Shown: positions 24,684 through 33,312 of the stretch, piece after piece
Numbering within the stretch: position 1 is the stretch's first letter
How the letters are laid out: each line of letters starts with the position of its first letter
Origin: Desulfatiglans sp.
GTDB lineage: Bacteria; Desulfobacterota; DSM-4660; Desulfatiglandales; HGW-15
Length of the DNA: 61,665 nucleotides
Assembly (NCBI GenBank): GCA_012513605.1
Contig: JAAZBV010000089.1
Location: forward strand, 1 to 61,665
Reading direction: 5' to 3'
The notes under the pieces: model-generated
What the model was told of the DNA's origin: nothing
Database searches by the model: none
What the model saw: only the letters and a program-made list of their open reading frames with translations
Made by a program: the position numbers and the translations under genes

Positions 24684-26085
24684 GAAGCTCATAATATTCA
24701 AGGAATTACGTGAGATTATCCTCTCCACAAAATTTGCCGCCACATTTGGTGTCTGTTCTCTACTTATAATCATGGCCTTTTATACAGGCATAAAGAATTA
24801 CCAAAATAGTGTGGAGGAATATAATGCATCCAGGGCAGCAGAGATCAGCCAGTATGAAAAATCAGATAGTATAACTTCAAGGCGCACGGTTTTTCTTCCC
24901 CCTGAACCCCTTGCATCGCTGGTTTTAGGGATATCCAATGATATTGGGAGATCGGCAGTCATATATGATCGAAGCTACCAGGCCTTTCGCGACAGCACAT
25001 ACAGTGTTAACCCGGTTTTTGCAGTATTTCGTTTTATGGACCTTGAGTTTGTCTTCTTGATAGTCCTCTCGCTTTTTGCCATACTTTTTTCCTTTGATGC
25101 CATAAATGGTGAAAAAGAAAGAGGTACTTTAAGGCTCTCATTTGCGAGCCCTGTGCCCCGCGCCATCTTTATATTCGGTAAAATAACCGGTGCCTTTGCA
25201 GCGCTTGGGCTGCCCCTGCTTGTGCCCCTCCTGATTGGATTGCTGCTTCTTCCTGTGATGGGAGTCACTTTATCAGCAGGGGAATGGTTAAGGCTTATTA
25301 TCCTGATTGTATGCGGTATGCTCTACCTGGGGGTGTTTTTAACGCTCTCAGTCTTTATTTCATGTATCACGAAACATTCATCAAGCTCTTTCCTTTTTAT
25401 GCTGTTAATATGGGTATGCTCAGTCTTGATCATCCCCAGGGCCTCGGCATTACTGGCCGGAAATATGATTGAAGTGCCATCAACATCTAAGATTTATTAC
25501 CAGCGGCTCCAGATGGCGAATCAGCAATCCAGAGAATACCTCACAAAACTCAATGATATCTATAATCGCTTTTACAAAGAATTAGCCCAAAGTGGAGATA
25601 CCAGCCCTGAGGCAATGGAGCAGACACAAAAGAAAATTTCAGTAACTTTAGAAAATATCCAGGCAGATATGGATAAAAATCTCGGGATATATGTAAGCCG
25701 CCTTTATGAGGAGCGTTATAACAGGCAGGCTCAACAGGAAAGGCTCGCCCTCTGGATAGCACGCATTTCTCCATCTGCGGTGCTTACCCTGGCATCGACT
25801 GAATTATGCGGCACCTCTCTTGGCCTGAGAAACAATTACAGGGAAAAGGTCGCAATATATTCCGGGTTTTATTCGGACTTTATAGAGAAAAGAGAAAAAG
25901 AGAACCAGGACGATATGCAGGCTAACCCGATTAAACCATCTGAGATCCCTGAGTTTATATTTCAGGCAAGTGAACCTGCCCTTATTATGCGAAAGGTTTT
26001 TCCTGATATAGCCATACTGCTTATTTTCAACCTGGTGTTTTTTTCAGGGGCATTTATTGCATTTTTAAGATACGACCCAAGGTAA
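24679..26085 (+). CDS. ABC-2 permease, type A copy 2 (DUF3526-like)
   Basis: A 468-residue permease, the duplicate of the gene at 21729. The first 40 residues are nearly the same (MLKLIIFKELREII, ATFGVCSLLIIMAFYTGIKNY). The coupling motif is NGEKERGTLRLSFASPVPR. The main differences are in the central hydrophilic region (about 265-400), so the extracytoplasmic or ligand-facing part has diverged most. The upstream 19 bases are copied from the end of the ATPase gene. The type B copy 2 starts 14 bases after its stop. Confidence 0.85.
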   Translation: MLKLIIFKELREIILSTKFAATFGVCSLLIIMAFYTGIKNYQNSVEEYNASRAAEISQYEKSDSITSRRTVFLPPEPLASLVLGISNDIGRSAVIYDRSYQAFRDSTYSVNPVFAVFRFMDLEFVFLIVLSLFAILFSFDAINGEKERGTLRLSFASPVPRAIFIFGKITGAFAALGLPLLVPLLIGLLLLPVMGVTLSAGEWLRLIILIVCGMLYLGVFLTLSVFISCITKHSSSSFLFMLLIWVCSVLIIPRASALLAGNMIEVPSTSKIYYQRLQMANQQSREYLTKLNDIYNRFYKELAQSGDTSPEAMEQTQKKISVTLENIQADMDKNLGIYVSRLYEERYNRQAQQERLALWIARISPSAVLTLASTELCGTSLGLRNNYREKVAIYSGFYSDFIEKREKENQDDMQANPIKPSEIPEFIFQASEPALIMRKVFPDIAILLIFNLVFFSGAFIAFLRYDPR

Positions 26086-26099
26086 TCTGGAAGATACTC

Positions 26100-27533
26100 A
26101 TGCTTAAAACATTAATAGAAAAAGAGTTGAAGGCCATTCTACTGAGCCCCAAATTTGTCGCGGTTTTTTTTGTCTGCTCTATTCTTGTTATTTTGAGTAT
26201 ATACATAGGGATAGATGAATACAAAACCGGAGTCAGACATTACGAGACAATGAATGCCCAGCTGGATCAGCAGACAAAGGAGCTGACAAGCTGGTCAAGT
26301 GTGCGCCTGAATGTTGTGCGCCGTCCTGACCCGATGCATATTTTTGTTACCGGGGTTAATAATGATATTGGCAGGCAGTCCCCTATTATCAGGGGAGATA
26401 TCATAAAACTTTATGCCAGCCGATACTCTGATCAGCTTCTTTTCGCGATATTCAGATCACTGGACCTTATGTTTATTGTACAGGTAGTCCTCTCTTTATT
26501 TGCCATTCTCTTCACGTATGATTCCATCTGCGGTGAAAGAGAGGTCGGAACGCTGAAACTCAATTTCGCAAACCCTATACCACGAACAACCTACGTCCTG
26601 GCAAAGGTTGCGGGGTCATGGCTTGGTCTTATGATACCTCTCATAATACCTCTTGCAATTGGGATTGCGCTGGTATTGATCTGCCGCATACCCATGACAT
26701 CGGCGCACTGGATTCGGTTTTTTCTGCTGATATTTATGTCAGGTCTATATTTGAGTTTTTTTGTCTGCCTGGGGGTATTGTTTTCTTCCCTCAGCAAAGT
26801 TGCCTCCAGCTCTTTTTTATACCTGCTTGTAATATGGATCGGTTTTGTCCTGATCATTCCCCGCGCCGGTGTAATGATAGCGGGCCAGTTTCTATCGGTG
26901 CCTACTGCTGCAGAAATATCAGCAAAACTTACTGAAAAAAACAGAGATACATCCAGGCAACTTTCCGAATGGTTGTCAGGGCGTTCAAGCGAATACCGGA
27001 AACGTATTGAATCTTTAAACGATGAGGATCGGCAAAACAAGGCGAATGAATTGCGGGAACAATACAGTAAAGATGTGACAATAAAATTCTCAGAGCTTAA
27101 CCAGGAGATAGATAAATACCATGTTTCATTGAATGAGGAGTGGCGTAACAGGAAGATTGAACAGGAAAGGCTTGGATTTTCTTTGTCAAGGTTCTCTCCT
27201 GCATCTGCCTTTCAGCTTGCCGCCATGGAACTCTCCGGTACAGGGGTAAATATAAAAACAAGATATGAAGATCAACTGCAGGCATATAAAGAAATCTTCA
27301 ACACATTTATTACCAAAAAAGAAGATAAATCAGGCGGAATATTTGCACAGGTTTCTAAAGATAAAAAACCTGAAAATATTGATACCAGGGAGATACCGCA
27401 ATTTATCTATATAAACCCTGACCTGAAACAGGTGCTGCAATCCACGGTGATCGATATAACCATAATATCATTTTACATCTTGATTACCATCGCCGGGACA
27501 TTTATTGCTTTTATCCGTTATGATGTGAGGTGA
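26100..27533 (+). CDS. ABC-2 permease, type B copy 2 (DUF3526-like)
   Basis: A 477-residue permease, the duplicate of the gene at 23197. Shared features are the N-terminus (TLIEKELKAILLSPKFVAVF), the FRSLDLMFIVQVVLSLFAIL span and the coupling motif CGEREVGTLKLNFANPIPR. The central region (about 275-400) is charged and predicted helical. It closes the operon of one ATPase and four permeases; a strong terminator follows at 27659. The ribosome binding site is weak (tctggaag). Confidence 0.85.
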   Translation: MLKTLIEKELKAILLSPKFVAVFFVCSILVILSIYIGIDEYKTGVRHYETMNAQLDQQTKELTSWSSVRLNVVRRPDPMHIFVTGVNNDIGRQSPIIRGDIIKLYASRYSDQLLFAIFRSLDLMFIVQVVLSLFAILFTYDSICGEREVGTLKLNFANPIPRTTYVLAKVAGSWLGLMIPLIIPLAIGIALVLICRIPMTSAHWIRFFLLIFMSGLYLSFFVCLGVLFSSLSKVASSSFLYLLVIWIGFVLIIPRAGVMIAGQFLSVPTAAEISAKLTEKNRDTSRQLSEWLSGRSSEYRKRIESLNDEDRQNKANELREQYSKDVTIKFSELNQEIDKYHVSLNEEWRNRKIEQERLGFSLSRFSPASAFQLAAMELSGTGVNIKTRYEDQLQAYKEIFNTFITKKEDKSGGIFAQVSKDKKPENIDTREIPQFIYINPDLKQVLQSTVIDITIISFYILITIAGTFIAFIRYDVR

Positions 27534-27658
27534 AAAAGAGGGTATGCTCTGATTCGAGCAAGACACTGTTAAAAAGTAATTTCTTGACAATTTAACACTA
27601 ACATATTAATTTATTAGCGAATCTGAACCTCAGCATAACTGGGTAGTAGGATTCACCC

Positions 27659-27681
27659 GGGGCCGAAAGGTCCCTTTTTTT
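27659..27681 (+). terminator. Rho-independent terminator of the ABC operon
   Basis: Stem ggggcc/ggtccc (one G-U pair) closed by a GAAA tetraloop, followed by seven T. It lies 126 bases after the last permease and abuts the end of the convergent DUF3800 gene. Confidence 0.85.
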
Positions 27682-28447
27682 ATACCCAGACAATCCCATC
27701 CGGGTTCTTTGAAGATGCTACAGTACATAAAACCCCCTTCAATCTTTTAAAAAAATTCTGCCCGGACTTACTCTTAATATATGATGAAGGAGCAATGCTT
27801 TGATATAATGCAAAAGCAACTACATCCGCAGCTTGAATAAAATATGATTTTTCTGAATCTTTAAAATAAGGATCTTCAACAAAGTTAGAAATCATTAAAT
27901 TTCTATACCCTGCACCATATTCAGTCTGATTTGGTATGGGGTTATATCTCCTCATTTTTCGAATAATTTGGGTAATCTTTTTAATTTCACTCATATCAGG
28001 TAAAACCAATCCCCGGTCATCTGGATTTGCAGGACCTGGGAAATTACGATGAGATATAGTATTTGAAAATCTCTGAAGAAGTATTTTCCACGCATTCTCA
28101 AGCACATCATAATCAGCAGCCTTTCCCTTTTTATCAATGACTACATTAATGATGCTCAAATCCTGCATGGTAGCAATTTCATCTATAAAGTTTCTTATAA
28201 TTGTTAAACGATCATTTCGTTTTATTCTCACCAATTCACCTGGTCTGTTAATCATCCTGGCAGAATGAATTTCTTCTCTTAAAAGCAGGCCAAAGGCATT
28301 TCTCATTCTTTTTCGAAATTCAATCAATCTTGATAAGTATTCATTCCAGCGGAGTTCATGTAAAACAATCCCTGATAACACGAAATACCGGGTAGGGCTG
28401 TTCACAATACCACTGTCACCGCTTTCATCTGTATGCATCAGGTACAT
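27680..28447 (-). CDS. DUF3800 domain protein
   Basis: A protein of about 255 residues with the DUF3800 signature: it opens MYLMHTDESGDSG, contains YFVLSGIVLHELRW, and near the C-terminus has YFIQAADVVAFALYQ. The family has an RNase H-like fold with conserved acidic residues (Asp and Glu of the DESG motif and the Asp of QAADVVA) and is presumed to include nucleases; members are frequent in mobile and defence-related regions. The biochemical activity here is unknown. A TTG at 28459 could add four residues, but the ATG at 28447 has a GGGAAG ribosome binding site. It follows the carboxylesterase gene by 19 bases and may be co-transcribed with it, with no evident functional tie. Confidence 0.8.
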   Translation of the reverse strand: MYLMHTDESGDSGIVNSPTRYFVLSGIVLHELRWNEYLSRLIEFRKRMRNAFGLLLREEIHSARMINRPGELVRIKRNDRLTIIRNFIDEIATMQDLSIINVVIDKKGKAADYDVLENAWKILLQRFSNTISHRNFPGPANPDDRGLVLPDMSEIKKITQIIRKMRRYNPIPNQTEYGAGYRNLMISNFVEDPYFKDSEKSYFIQAADVVAFALYQSIAPSSYIKSKSGQNFFKRLKGVLCTVASSKNPDGIVWV

Positions 28448-28466
28448 TTTTCTTCCCAAATAAAAT

Positions 28467-30179
28467 TTACAGCTTCATCTCATTTATCTTTTCAAATATA
28501 ATCCGCTGCTCCTTTAATGGGTCAAACTCCACACGGCTCTCTTTATCAAATATCATGGTCGGCCGCTTTAATGTATCATAAGGGTCCCACAGCGGTAGAC
28601 CGCTTTCAGGTGTATTGGGATCGCCTGTAGCTGCAAAGGCGATCCATGCCTCACTCATCTTATCCGCCATCTTCTGTGCCTCTGCTCCCCCTCCTGATAG
28701 CCCGATTCCACCCTCATCAACATTATCAAACACAAACGGCATCTCAAGCCCGTGGGGTGATATGAGCTTTCCATTCAGCACAGGGGTTTCCCAGTCAAGG
28801 CGATACAGGTATGCAGAGGCCTTGCCCAGGGCCATCTTTCGTTCTGCAATGGTGACAGAGCCTGAGCCCATGCCTGAATAGCTTGCTATATGAAAGTAGA
28901 TGGATGATGGTGACATATTGGGGTTAATTTTTCGATAAAGCCCTATGAGCTTTTCTGTTTCCGCGCCTGCAATCATCTCTACCCTTTTTCTTAAACCCTC
29001 TTCATCAAGGGCCCAGAGCTCATCCTGGCCCAGTGAAAATGCAGTTGATTCAGTCTTGTTCCACCCTACCATAATGGGAACATTTGCGGATATGAGAGGG
29101 GCCTTTGGAAAAAAGGGATGATCAGGCAAAATAACAGGGTCAATAACAGGCCCGAAACCACCTTGGCCGACTAGCTTTGCAGTGGCTGCAAAATAGGCGG
29201 AAAGAATCTTTTCTGTTGGCAGTTTATGTATCTCATCAAGGTTTTCCTTTGTGATTGTAAGTTCCTCAAGAAGGGCCTCTGCCGCCTTTGTTGCTGACTC
29301 ACGTTCCTCCACCTTGATCCCTGGGCCGCTCTCTATTACAGCGGAATGAAACAACCCCTTTGCAGCAGGTGAGGCAAGGAGCATGCACACCTTTGCCCCT
29401 CCGCCTGACTCACCGAATATCATCACACGATCAGGGTCTCCGCCAAACTTATCTATATTTGCTTGTATCCATTTCAGGGCAAAGATTATATCAAGCTGGC
29501 CTGCATTACCTGAATGGGCAAACTCTTCTCCACCTATGTCACCAAGATGCGTGTACCCGAACACATTCAGCCTGTGATTCACGCCCACCATAACAGCGCC
29601 CCTCCTGGCAAGGTTTGTGCCGTCGTAAAGCAGGTCTGATGAAGAGCCCATTGAAAAACCTCCGCCGTGAAGCCATACCATGACAGGCCGTTTTTCCTTC
29701 TGATCAATGGCAGGAGACCAGATATTTAAAAACAGGCAGTCTTCACTTTCAGGCGCAGGCACCCTGAAGCCATCAGATGCCAGAAGTATCTTACCTATCT
29801 CTGTATCAGGTGACATGCTAAAGGGAGCAGCCGGGTTTGTCTGTGGCGCACGATAACCATATGAGGAGGCATCACGGATTTCTGTCCATGGGTTAGGGGC
29901 CTTTGGCGGTTTGAAGCGGTTTTCACCTCCTGTTGATGCACCATACCTGACACCACGAAATGTATAGACACCTTTATTATTATAGCCCCGCACCGGCCCG
30001 TACTGGGTTTTAACAATAGGCTCAGGCAAAGGCTCCTTCTTTTCCTGAACAGGCTGGCATGCAGGCGTTAACCCGACTGAAAGCCCCACGGCCCCAAATG
30101 CCATGGTGCGCAAAATAGTGCGGCGGTTTACAGGTTGTTGAAGGATTGAATTACTGTAAAATTTTTTATTCTGCTTCAT
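28467..30179 (-). CDS. Exported carboxylesterase, type B family
   Basis: A 570-residue alpha/beta-hydrolase of the carboxylesterase/para-nitrobenzyl esterase family. The N-terminus has a twin-arginine signal (Arg19-Arg20 in NRRTILR), a hydrophobic stretch and a lipobox-like LTPAC with Cys41, so a Tat-exported lipoprotein is likely. The oxyanion loop is HGGGFSMG (about 171-178), the nucleophile is Ser258 in GESGGG, the acid is probably the Glu in WNKTESTAF, and the catalytic His is in SPHGLEMPFVF. Ester substrates cannot be read from sequence. It follows the tannase-family gene by 21 bases on the same strand, so the two probably degrade plant-derived or other esters together. Confidence 0.9.
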   Translation of the reverse strand: MKQNKKFYSNSILQQPVNRRTILRTMAFGAVGLSVGLTPACQPVQEKKEPLPEPIVKTQYGPVRGYNNKGVYTFRGVRYGASTGGENRFKPPKAPNPWTEIRDASSYGYRAPQTNPAAPFSMSPDTEIGKILLASDGFRVPAPESEDCLFLNIWSPAIDQKEKRPVMVWLHGGGFSMGSSSDLLYDGTNLARRGAVMVGVNHRLNVFGYTHLGDIGGEEFAHSGNAGQLDIIFALKWIQANIDKFGGDPDRVMIFGESGGGAKVCMLLASPAAKGLFHSAVIESGPGIKVEERESATKAAEALLEELTITKENLDEIHKLPTEKILSAYFAATAKLVGQGGFGPVIDPVILPDHPFFPKAPLISANVPIMVGWNKTESTAFSLGQDELWALDEEGLRKRVEMIAGAETEKLIGLYRKINPNMSPSSIYFHIASYSGMGSGSVTIAERKMALGKASAYLYRLDWETPVLNGKLISPHGLEMPFVFDNVDEGGIGLSGGGAEAQKMADKMSEAWIAFAATGDPNTPESGLPLWDPYDTLKRPTMIFDKESRVEFDPLKEQRIIFEKINEMKL

Positions 30180-30200
30180 GAGAGCCTCCTTGAGATATTT

Positions 30201-31772
30201 CTAAATATTATTCCTGCATTTAAAATTATCCGCATTATTGCTATCCCCTGCACCTTTATAATGGGGATATTCCGGGTATGGGCAGAGTGGCCTGCTTATG
30301 CCCGGTAAATTCCTTCCGGTTGCGATAACCCTGTCAGGTGCAACACCCTTTTCCACCCAGGCAGTTATGGCACTCAGCATATCAAATGAATCAACTGTCT
30401 TTTCCCCTCCGCTGCAATGACACATCCCGGGCACCAGAAAAAGCCTGCTCCAATCATGCACCTTTTCCGCTCCACCATTGTCTCTTATAAGACGCTTATA
30501 GTAATCAACCGTGTCAAGGGCAGAAAACCAGGGGTCGCTCATCCCGTGGTAAAATATCAGCTTTCCACCGTGCCCTGAAAAGGTGGTGAGGTTTGTCCAT
30601 AAAAAGGTATCCCCTACCGCTGCAACACCATCGGTCTTTTCAATATATTCTTTGTCAATATCCATTGTCGTATCTTTTACAGGGGGGCCGAGTATGCTCT
30701 GTGTCATTACCAGAAGTCCGGGGATCCCGACCTTTGCATTCAAACCTGTATCAAGCGCAAAAGGAGAATATACACGCACTCCGCCTGATGTAACAGGGCC
30801 GGCCAATCCCTGTTTAACCGCCTTTACCTGTTTTTCTGTCAGGCAGTCATCATCCTTTTCACCCTTACATTGCAGCTTTTCAGGATCAAAGGCACAACCG
30901 GTGTTGTTAAAAACCATACCATCCTTTACCCCGTCCTTCATGTCGCAGGCATTAAGGAATGAATCAATCAGTAACTGGCTGTCCTTTTCAGAAAGGCCCC
31001 CTCCCGGTACAGGGTTACCATTTGCATCAAGGGGCGCTGCCTGATTAAGAGATACCTGCATCCATTTTGTGCCAAGGTTTGAGTAGTTGGTTCTCATGGC
31101 CGGCGCGCCTGATACAATACCATCATAGTAATCAGGGTAGCGCTGTGACATGATCATTGCCTCACGGCCTCCGGTGGAGCAGCCCACATAATAGGAATAG
31201 CTGATTGGTTTATCATAATGCTTTTTGACTATTTCCTTACCGACCATAGTAACCTTGCCAATGGCCTTGTAGAGGAAGTTCATGTAGGCCTCCTGGTCTG
31301 ACATAAAGGAGGTATCAAAGGCTCCACCTCCACTTTTATGGCCAGTATCGGATGTGATCACGGCGAATCCCCTTGCAAGGGCAGGTATGCCGCCCCCCTG
31401 GGCGCCTATGGGGTCTGCAACTGTCCCATTCATACCGCCGCCGCCCTGAAACATGAGCCTCCCGTTCCAATTTTTTGGCAGGGCAATGGCAAAGCCTATG
31501 GCATAGGGTTTATCCTCATGCCCGATACGTTTATCTATCTCCCCATCAACACGGCAATACGCTGGTATTATCCCGTCATATGCAGGGGGGCCAAATGGGG
31601 TTGACTGCATTTTCCCCTCCGGAATGGTTGCGGCCTTTGTAATGGAGAGGTTGCATCCCTCCACTTTAAACTGCATAAGGTCTTCACAACTCCATTCCTC
31701 TCCGAAGACATTTTGTATCAGGAGTATTAATGTCAAAAAAACTGATAAATTTAGCCTTGAATAGTATTTCAT
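30201..31772 (-). CDS. Tannase/feruloyl esterase family protein
   Basis: A 523-residue secreted esterase with a signal peptide (about residues 1-24, ending VFG-EE). The family's CS-D-HC motif is complete: Cys198-Ser199 in YVGCSTGG, Asp413 in HGMSDPWF and His452-Cys453 in GMCHCSGG, where the two cysteines form a disulfide beside the catalytic residues. The family includes fungal tannases, feruloyl esterases and the plastic-monomer enzyme MHETase; bacterial members act on aromatic acid esters. The pairing with an exported carboxylesterase 21 bases downstream suggests breakdown of phenolic esters. The exact substrate is not known. Confidence 0.92.
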   Translation of the reverse strand: MKYYSRLNLSVFLTLILLIQNVFGEEWSCEDLMQFKVEGCNLSITKAATIPEGKMQSTPFGPPAYDGIIPAYCRVDGEIDKRIGHEDKPYAIGFAIALPKNWNGRLMFQGGGGMNGTVADPIGAQGGGIPALARGFAVITSDTGHKSGGGAFDTSFMSDQEAYMNFLYKAIGKVTMVGKEIVKKHYDKPISYSYYVGCSTGGREAMIMSQRYPDYYDGIVSGAPAMRTNYSNLGTKWMQVSLNQAAPLDANGNPVPGGGLSEKDSQLLIDSFLNACDMKDGVKDGMVFNNTGCAFDPEKLQCKGEKDDDCLTEKQVKAVKQGLAGPVTSGGVRVYSPFALDTGLNAKVGIPGLLVMTQSILGPPVKDTTMDIDKEYIEKTDGVAAVGDTFLWTNLTTFSGHGGKLIFYHGMSDPWFSALDTVDYYKRLIRDNGGAEKVHDWSRLFLVPGMCHCSGGEKTVDSFDMLSAITAWVEKGVAPDRVIATGRNLPGISRPLCPYPEYPHYKGAGDSNNADNFKCRNNI

Positions 31773-31840
31773 GTTTTATCCTCCTGATGGGTTAATTATG
31801 GCAGGGGCACAGTGCCGTTTATCGCATCACCCTGGTCTCT

Positions 31841-31892
31841 AAATCGAAATCGTAATCAAAATCGAAATCGATTTTGATTACGATTTCGATTT
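31841..31892. repeat. Perfect 24-base hairpin of ATCGAAATCG units
   Basis: Arms 31841-31864 and 31869-31892 are exactly complementary with a 4-base loop. Each arm is itself built from aatcgaaatcg-like units, and a further partial unit follows at 31894-31907. The pattern suggests growth by replication slippage around a palindrome. Confidence 0.8.
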
Positions 31893-31932
31893 AGATAACG
31901 ATTTCGATGCAACAACCTATTATTTTCACCTC

Positions 31933-31960
31933 GTAGAGACAAGGCATGCCTTGTCTCTAC
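31933..31960. repeat. 28-base perfect palindrome, copy 1
   Basis: gtagagacaaggca followed by its exact complement. An identical copy is at 34953-34980. I recognise this motif as a dispersed palindrome found in many bacterial genomes. Confidence 0.85.
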
Positions 31961-32078
31961 ATAAAATGAACCATCAGCCTTCAGATATCAGATTAAGTCA
32001 CAAACACAAAGGATTTGGCTGAACGCTGATTGCTGAATGCTGAAAGCCTTTATCCAAAATCTTTGTTTTGGATAAATA

Positions 32079-33299
32079 CTACCTCTTCTTCTTTGAAACC
32101 ACATCAACATAAACCGCAATAATCAAAACAAGCCCCTGGATGATCCACTGCTTTGAGTTGGTCCAGCCTAAAAGGTCCATGCCATTATTCAGGCTTCCCA
32201 TCACCAGTGCCCCGACTACAGCGCCTGCAACAGAGCCCTCGCCGCCCATCAGGCTTGTGCCGCCTATAACACAGGCAGCAATGGTAAGGAGTTCATACAG
32301 GTTGCCGCCTGATGTTGTGCCGGCTGATACATACCCTGTTAAAACGACCCCGCACACAGCACACAGGATCCCCATAAGGATATAGACCTTGAAGATTATA
32401 AAGCTGGTATTGATGCCCGAGAGCCTTGTAGCCTCACGGTTACCGCCGTATGCGTATATGTAACGGCCAAAGCGGGTATTGTTTGTTAGGTAGGTAAAGA
32501 TCATGAGGATGATCACCATCAGAAGTACCGGGTTCTGTATACCCTCATAACCATTTGCTATATATAAGACATAGAAGAGCACGATAGCCGATATCAGGGA
32601 TGCCTTGAAGAGGTCTTTTGTAATGGAATATCTTTCAAACCCGTATTTGAATTTCTGGCCCCTGCCCCACAGTATGAATGCAAAGACAGAGATAACAACC
32701 AGTATAGCAAGAATCATCCCTATATCTTTAGGGATATAACCCTGGCCGATCTCTACCAGTGTATTTTCAACAGGGCTTATGGTCCTGCCGCCGCTTACAA
32801 GCAGCACCCCGCCTCTGAATGCAAGGTACCCGCCTAATGTCACAATGAATGCAGGTATCTTCAGATAGGCAATTAGAGTACCGTGCCAGATTCCCACAAG
32901 AAGACCAACAAATAGTGCAACAATAATTGAAAGGATTGTTGATATTACGCCGTTCATGCTGGTGGATATCCCAAGGAAGGTTGTCTGTGCCTCAAATGAA
33001 GGAAAGAGCCCGCTCAGGAAACCGGGAAAGATAAAATACTGGCAGTAGGCAACTATAATGCTTATGAAGCCCACAACAGAACCAATGGAGAGGTCTATGT
33101 TGCCTGTAACAATAACAGGTACCATGCCGATGGCAAGTATGGCGATTAGGGAGGTCTGCCTTACAAGGTTTGAGAGGTTCCGTGGCTCAAAAAACACACC
33201 GTTTGTCAGTATGCTGAATAATATCCAGATCACCACAAGGGCTATTACCATGGAATATGTGCGAAAATTTGCATGGAGGGAATCAACAATCTTACTCAT
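32079..33299 (-). CDS. Sugar ABC transporter permease, XylH-like
   Basis: A 406-residue permease of the ribose/xylose (BPD_transp_2) family with about ten membrane spans, including IVTGNIDLSIGSVVGF and VTLGGYLAFRGGVLLVSGGR and the family's C-terminal GEGSVAGAVVGALVMGSLNNGMDLLG pattern (shortened). Extra length in the middle, between about residues 185 and 270, is typical of the XylH subgroup (about 390 residues). It is the third gene of a minus-strand operon (binding protein, ATPase, permease), 13 bases after the ATPase gene. The substrate is probably an aldopentose or related sugar, by homology only. Confidence 0.88.
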   Translation of the reverse strand: MSKIVDSLHANFRTYSMVIALVVIWILFSILTNGVFFEPRNLSNLVRQTSLIAILAIGMVPVIVTGNIDLSIGSVVGFISIIVAYCQYFIFPGFLSGLFPSFEAQTTFLGISTSMNGVISTILSIIVALFVGLLVGIWHGTLIAYLKIPAFIVTLGGYLAFRGGVLLVSGGRTISPVENTLVEIGQGYIPKDIGMILAILVVISVFAFILWGRGQKFKYGFERYSITKDLFKASLISAIVLFYVLYIANGYEGIQNPVLLMVIILMIFTYLTNNTRFGRYIYAYGGNREATRLSGINTSFIIFKVYILMGILCAVCGVVLTGYVSAGTTSGGNLYELLTIAACVIGGTSLMGGEGSVAGAVVGALVMGSLNNGMDLLGWTNSKQWIIQGLVLIIAVYVDVVSKKKR

Positions 33300-33312
33300 T
33301 CTGTCTCCTTAA

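Larger units (their letters stand above)
31773..32078. other. Intergenic region filled with repeats
   Basis: No gene. In order it holds a partial gtaggggcac-type copy (31800-31818), an ATCG-rich perfect hairpin (31841-31892), a 28-base palindrome (31933-31960), short 'gctgaa' direct repeats (32018-32043) and a hairpin with 11-base perfect arms tttatccaaaa/ttttggataaa (32049-32076), two bases after the XylH-like stop codon. The last could define the mRNA end of the importer operon although no T-run follows. Confidence 0.6.

Noticed and set aside
27680-28447. DUF3800 gene as part of a defence island
   Set aside because: The family is common in defence regions, but the neighbours here are esterases and an ABC exporter; no nuclease, helicase, methylase or integrase is near.
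31841-31960. CRISPR-like array of repeats
   Set aside because: The units are palindromes and tandem A/T-rich motifs without regular spacers, and no cas gene is near.
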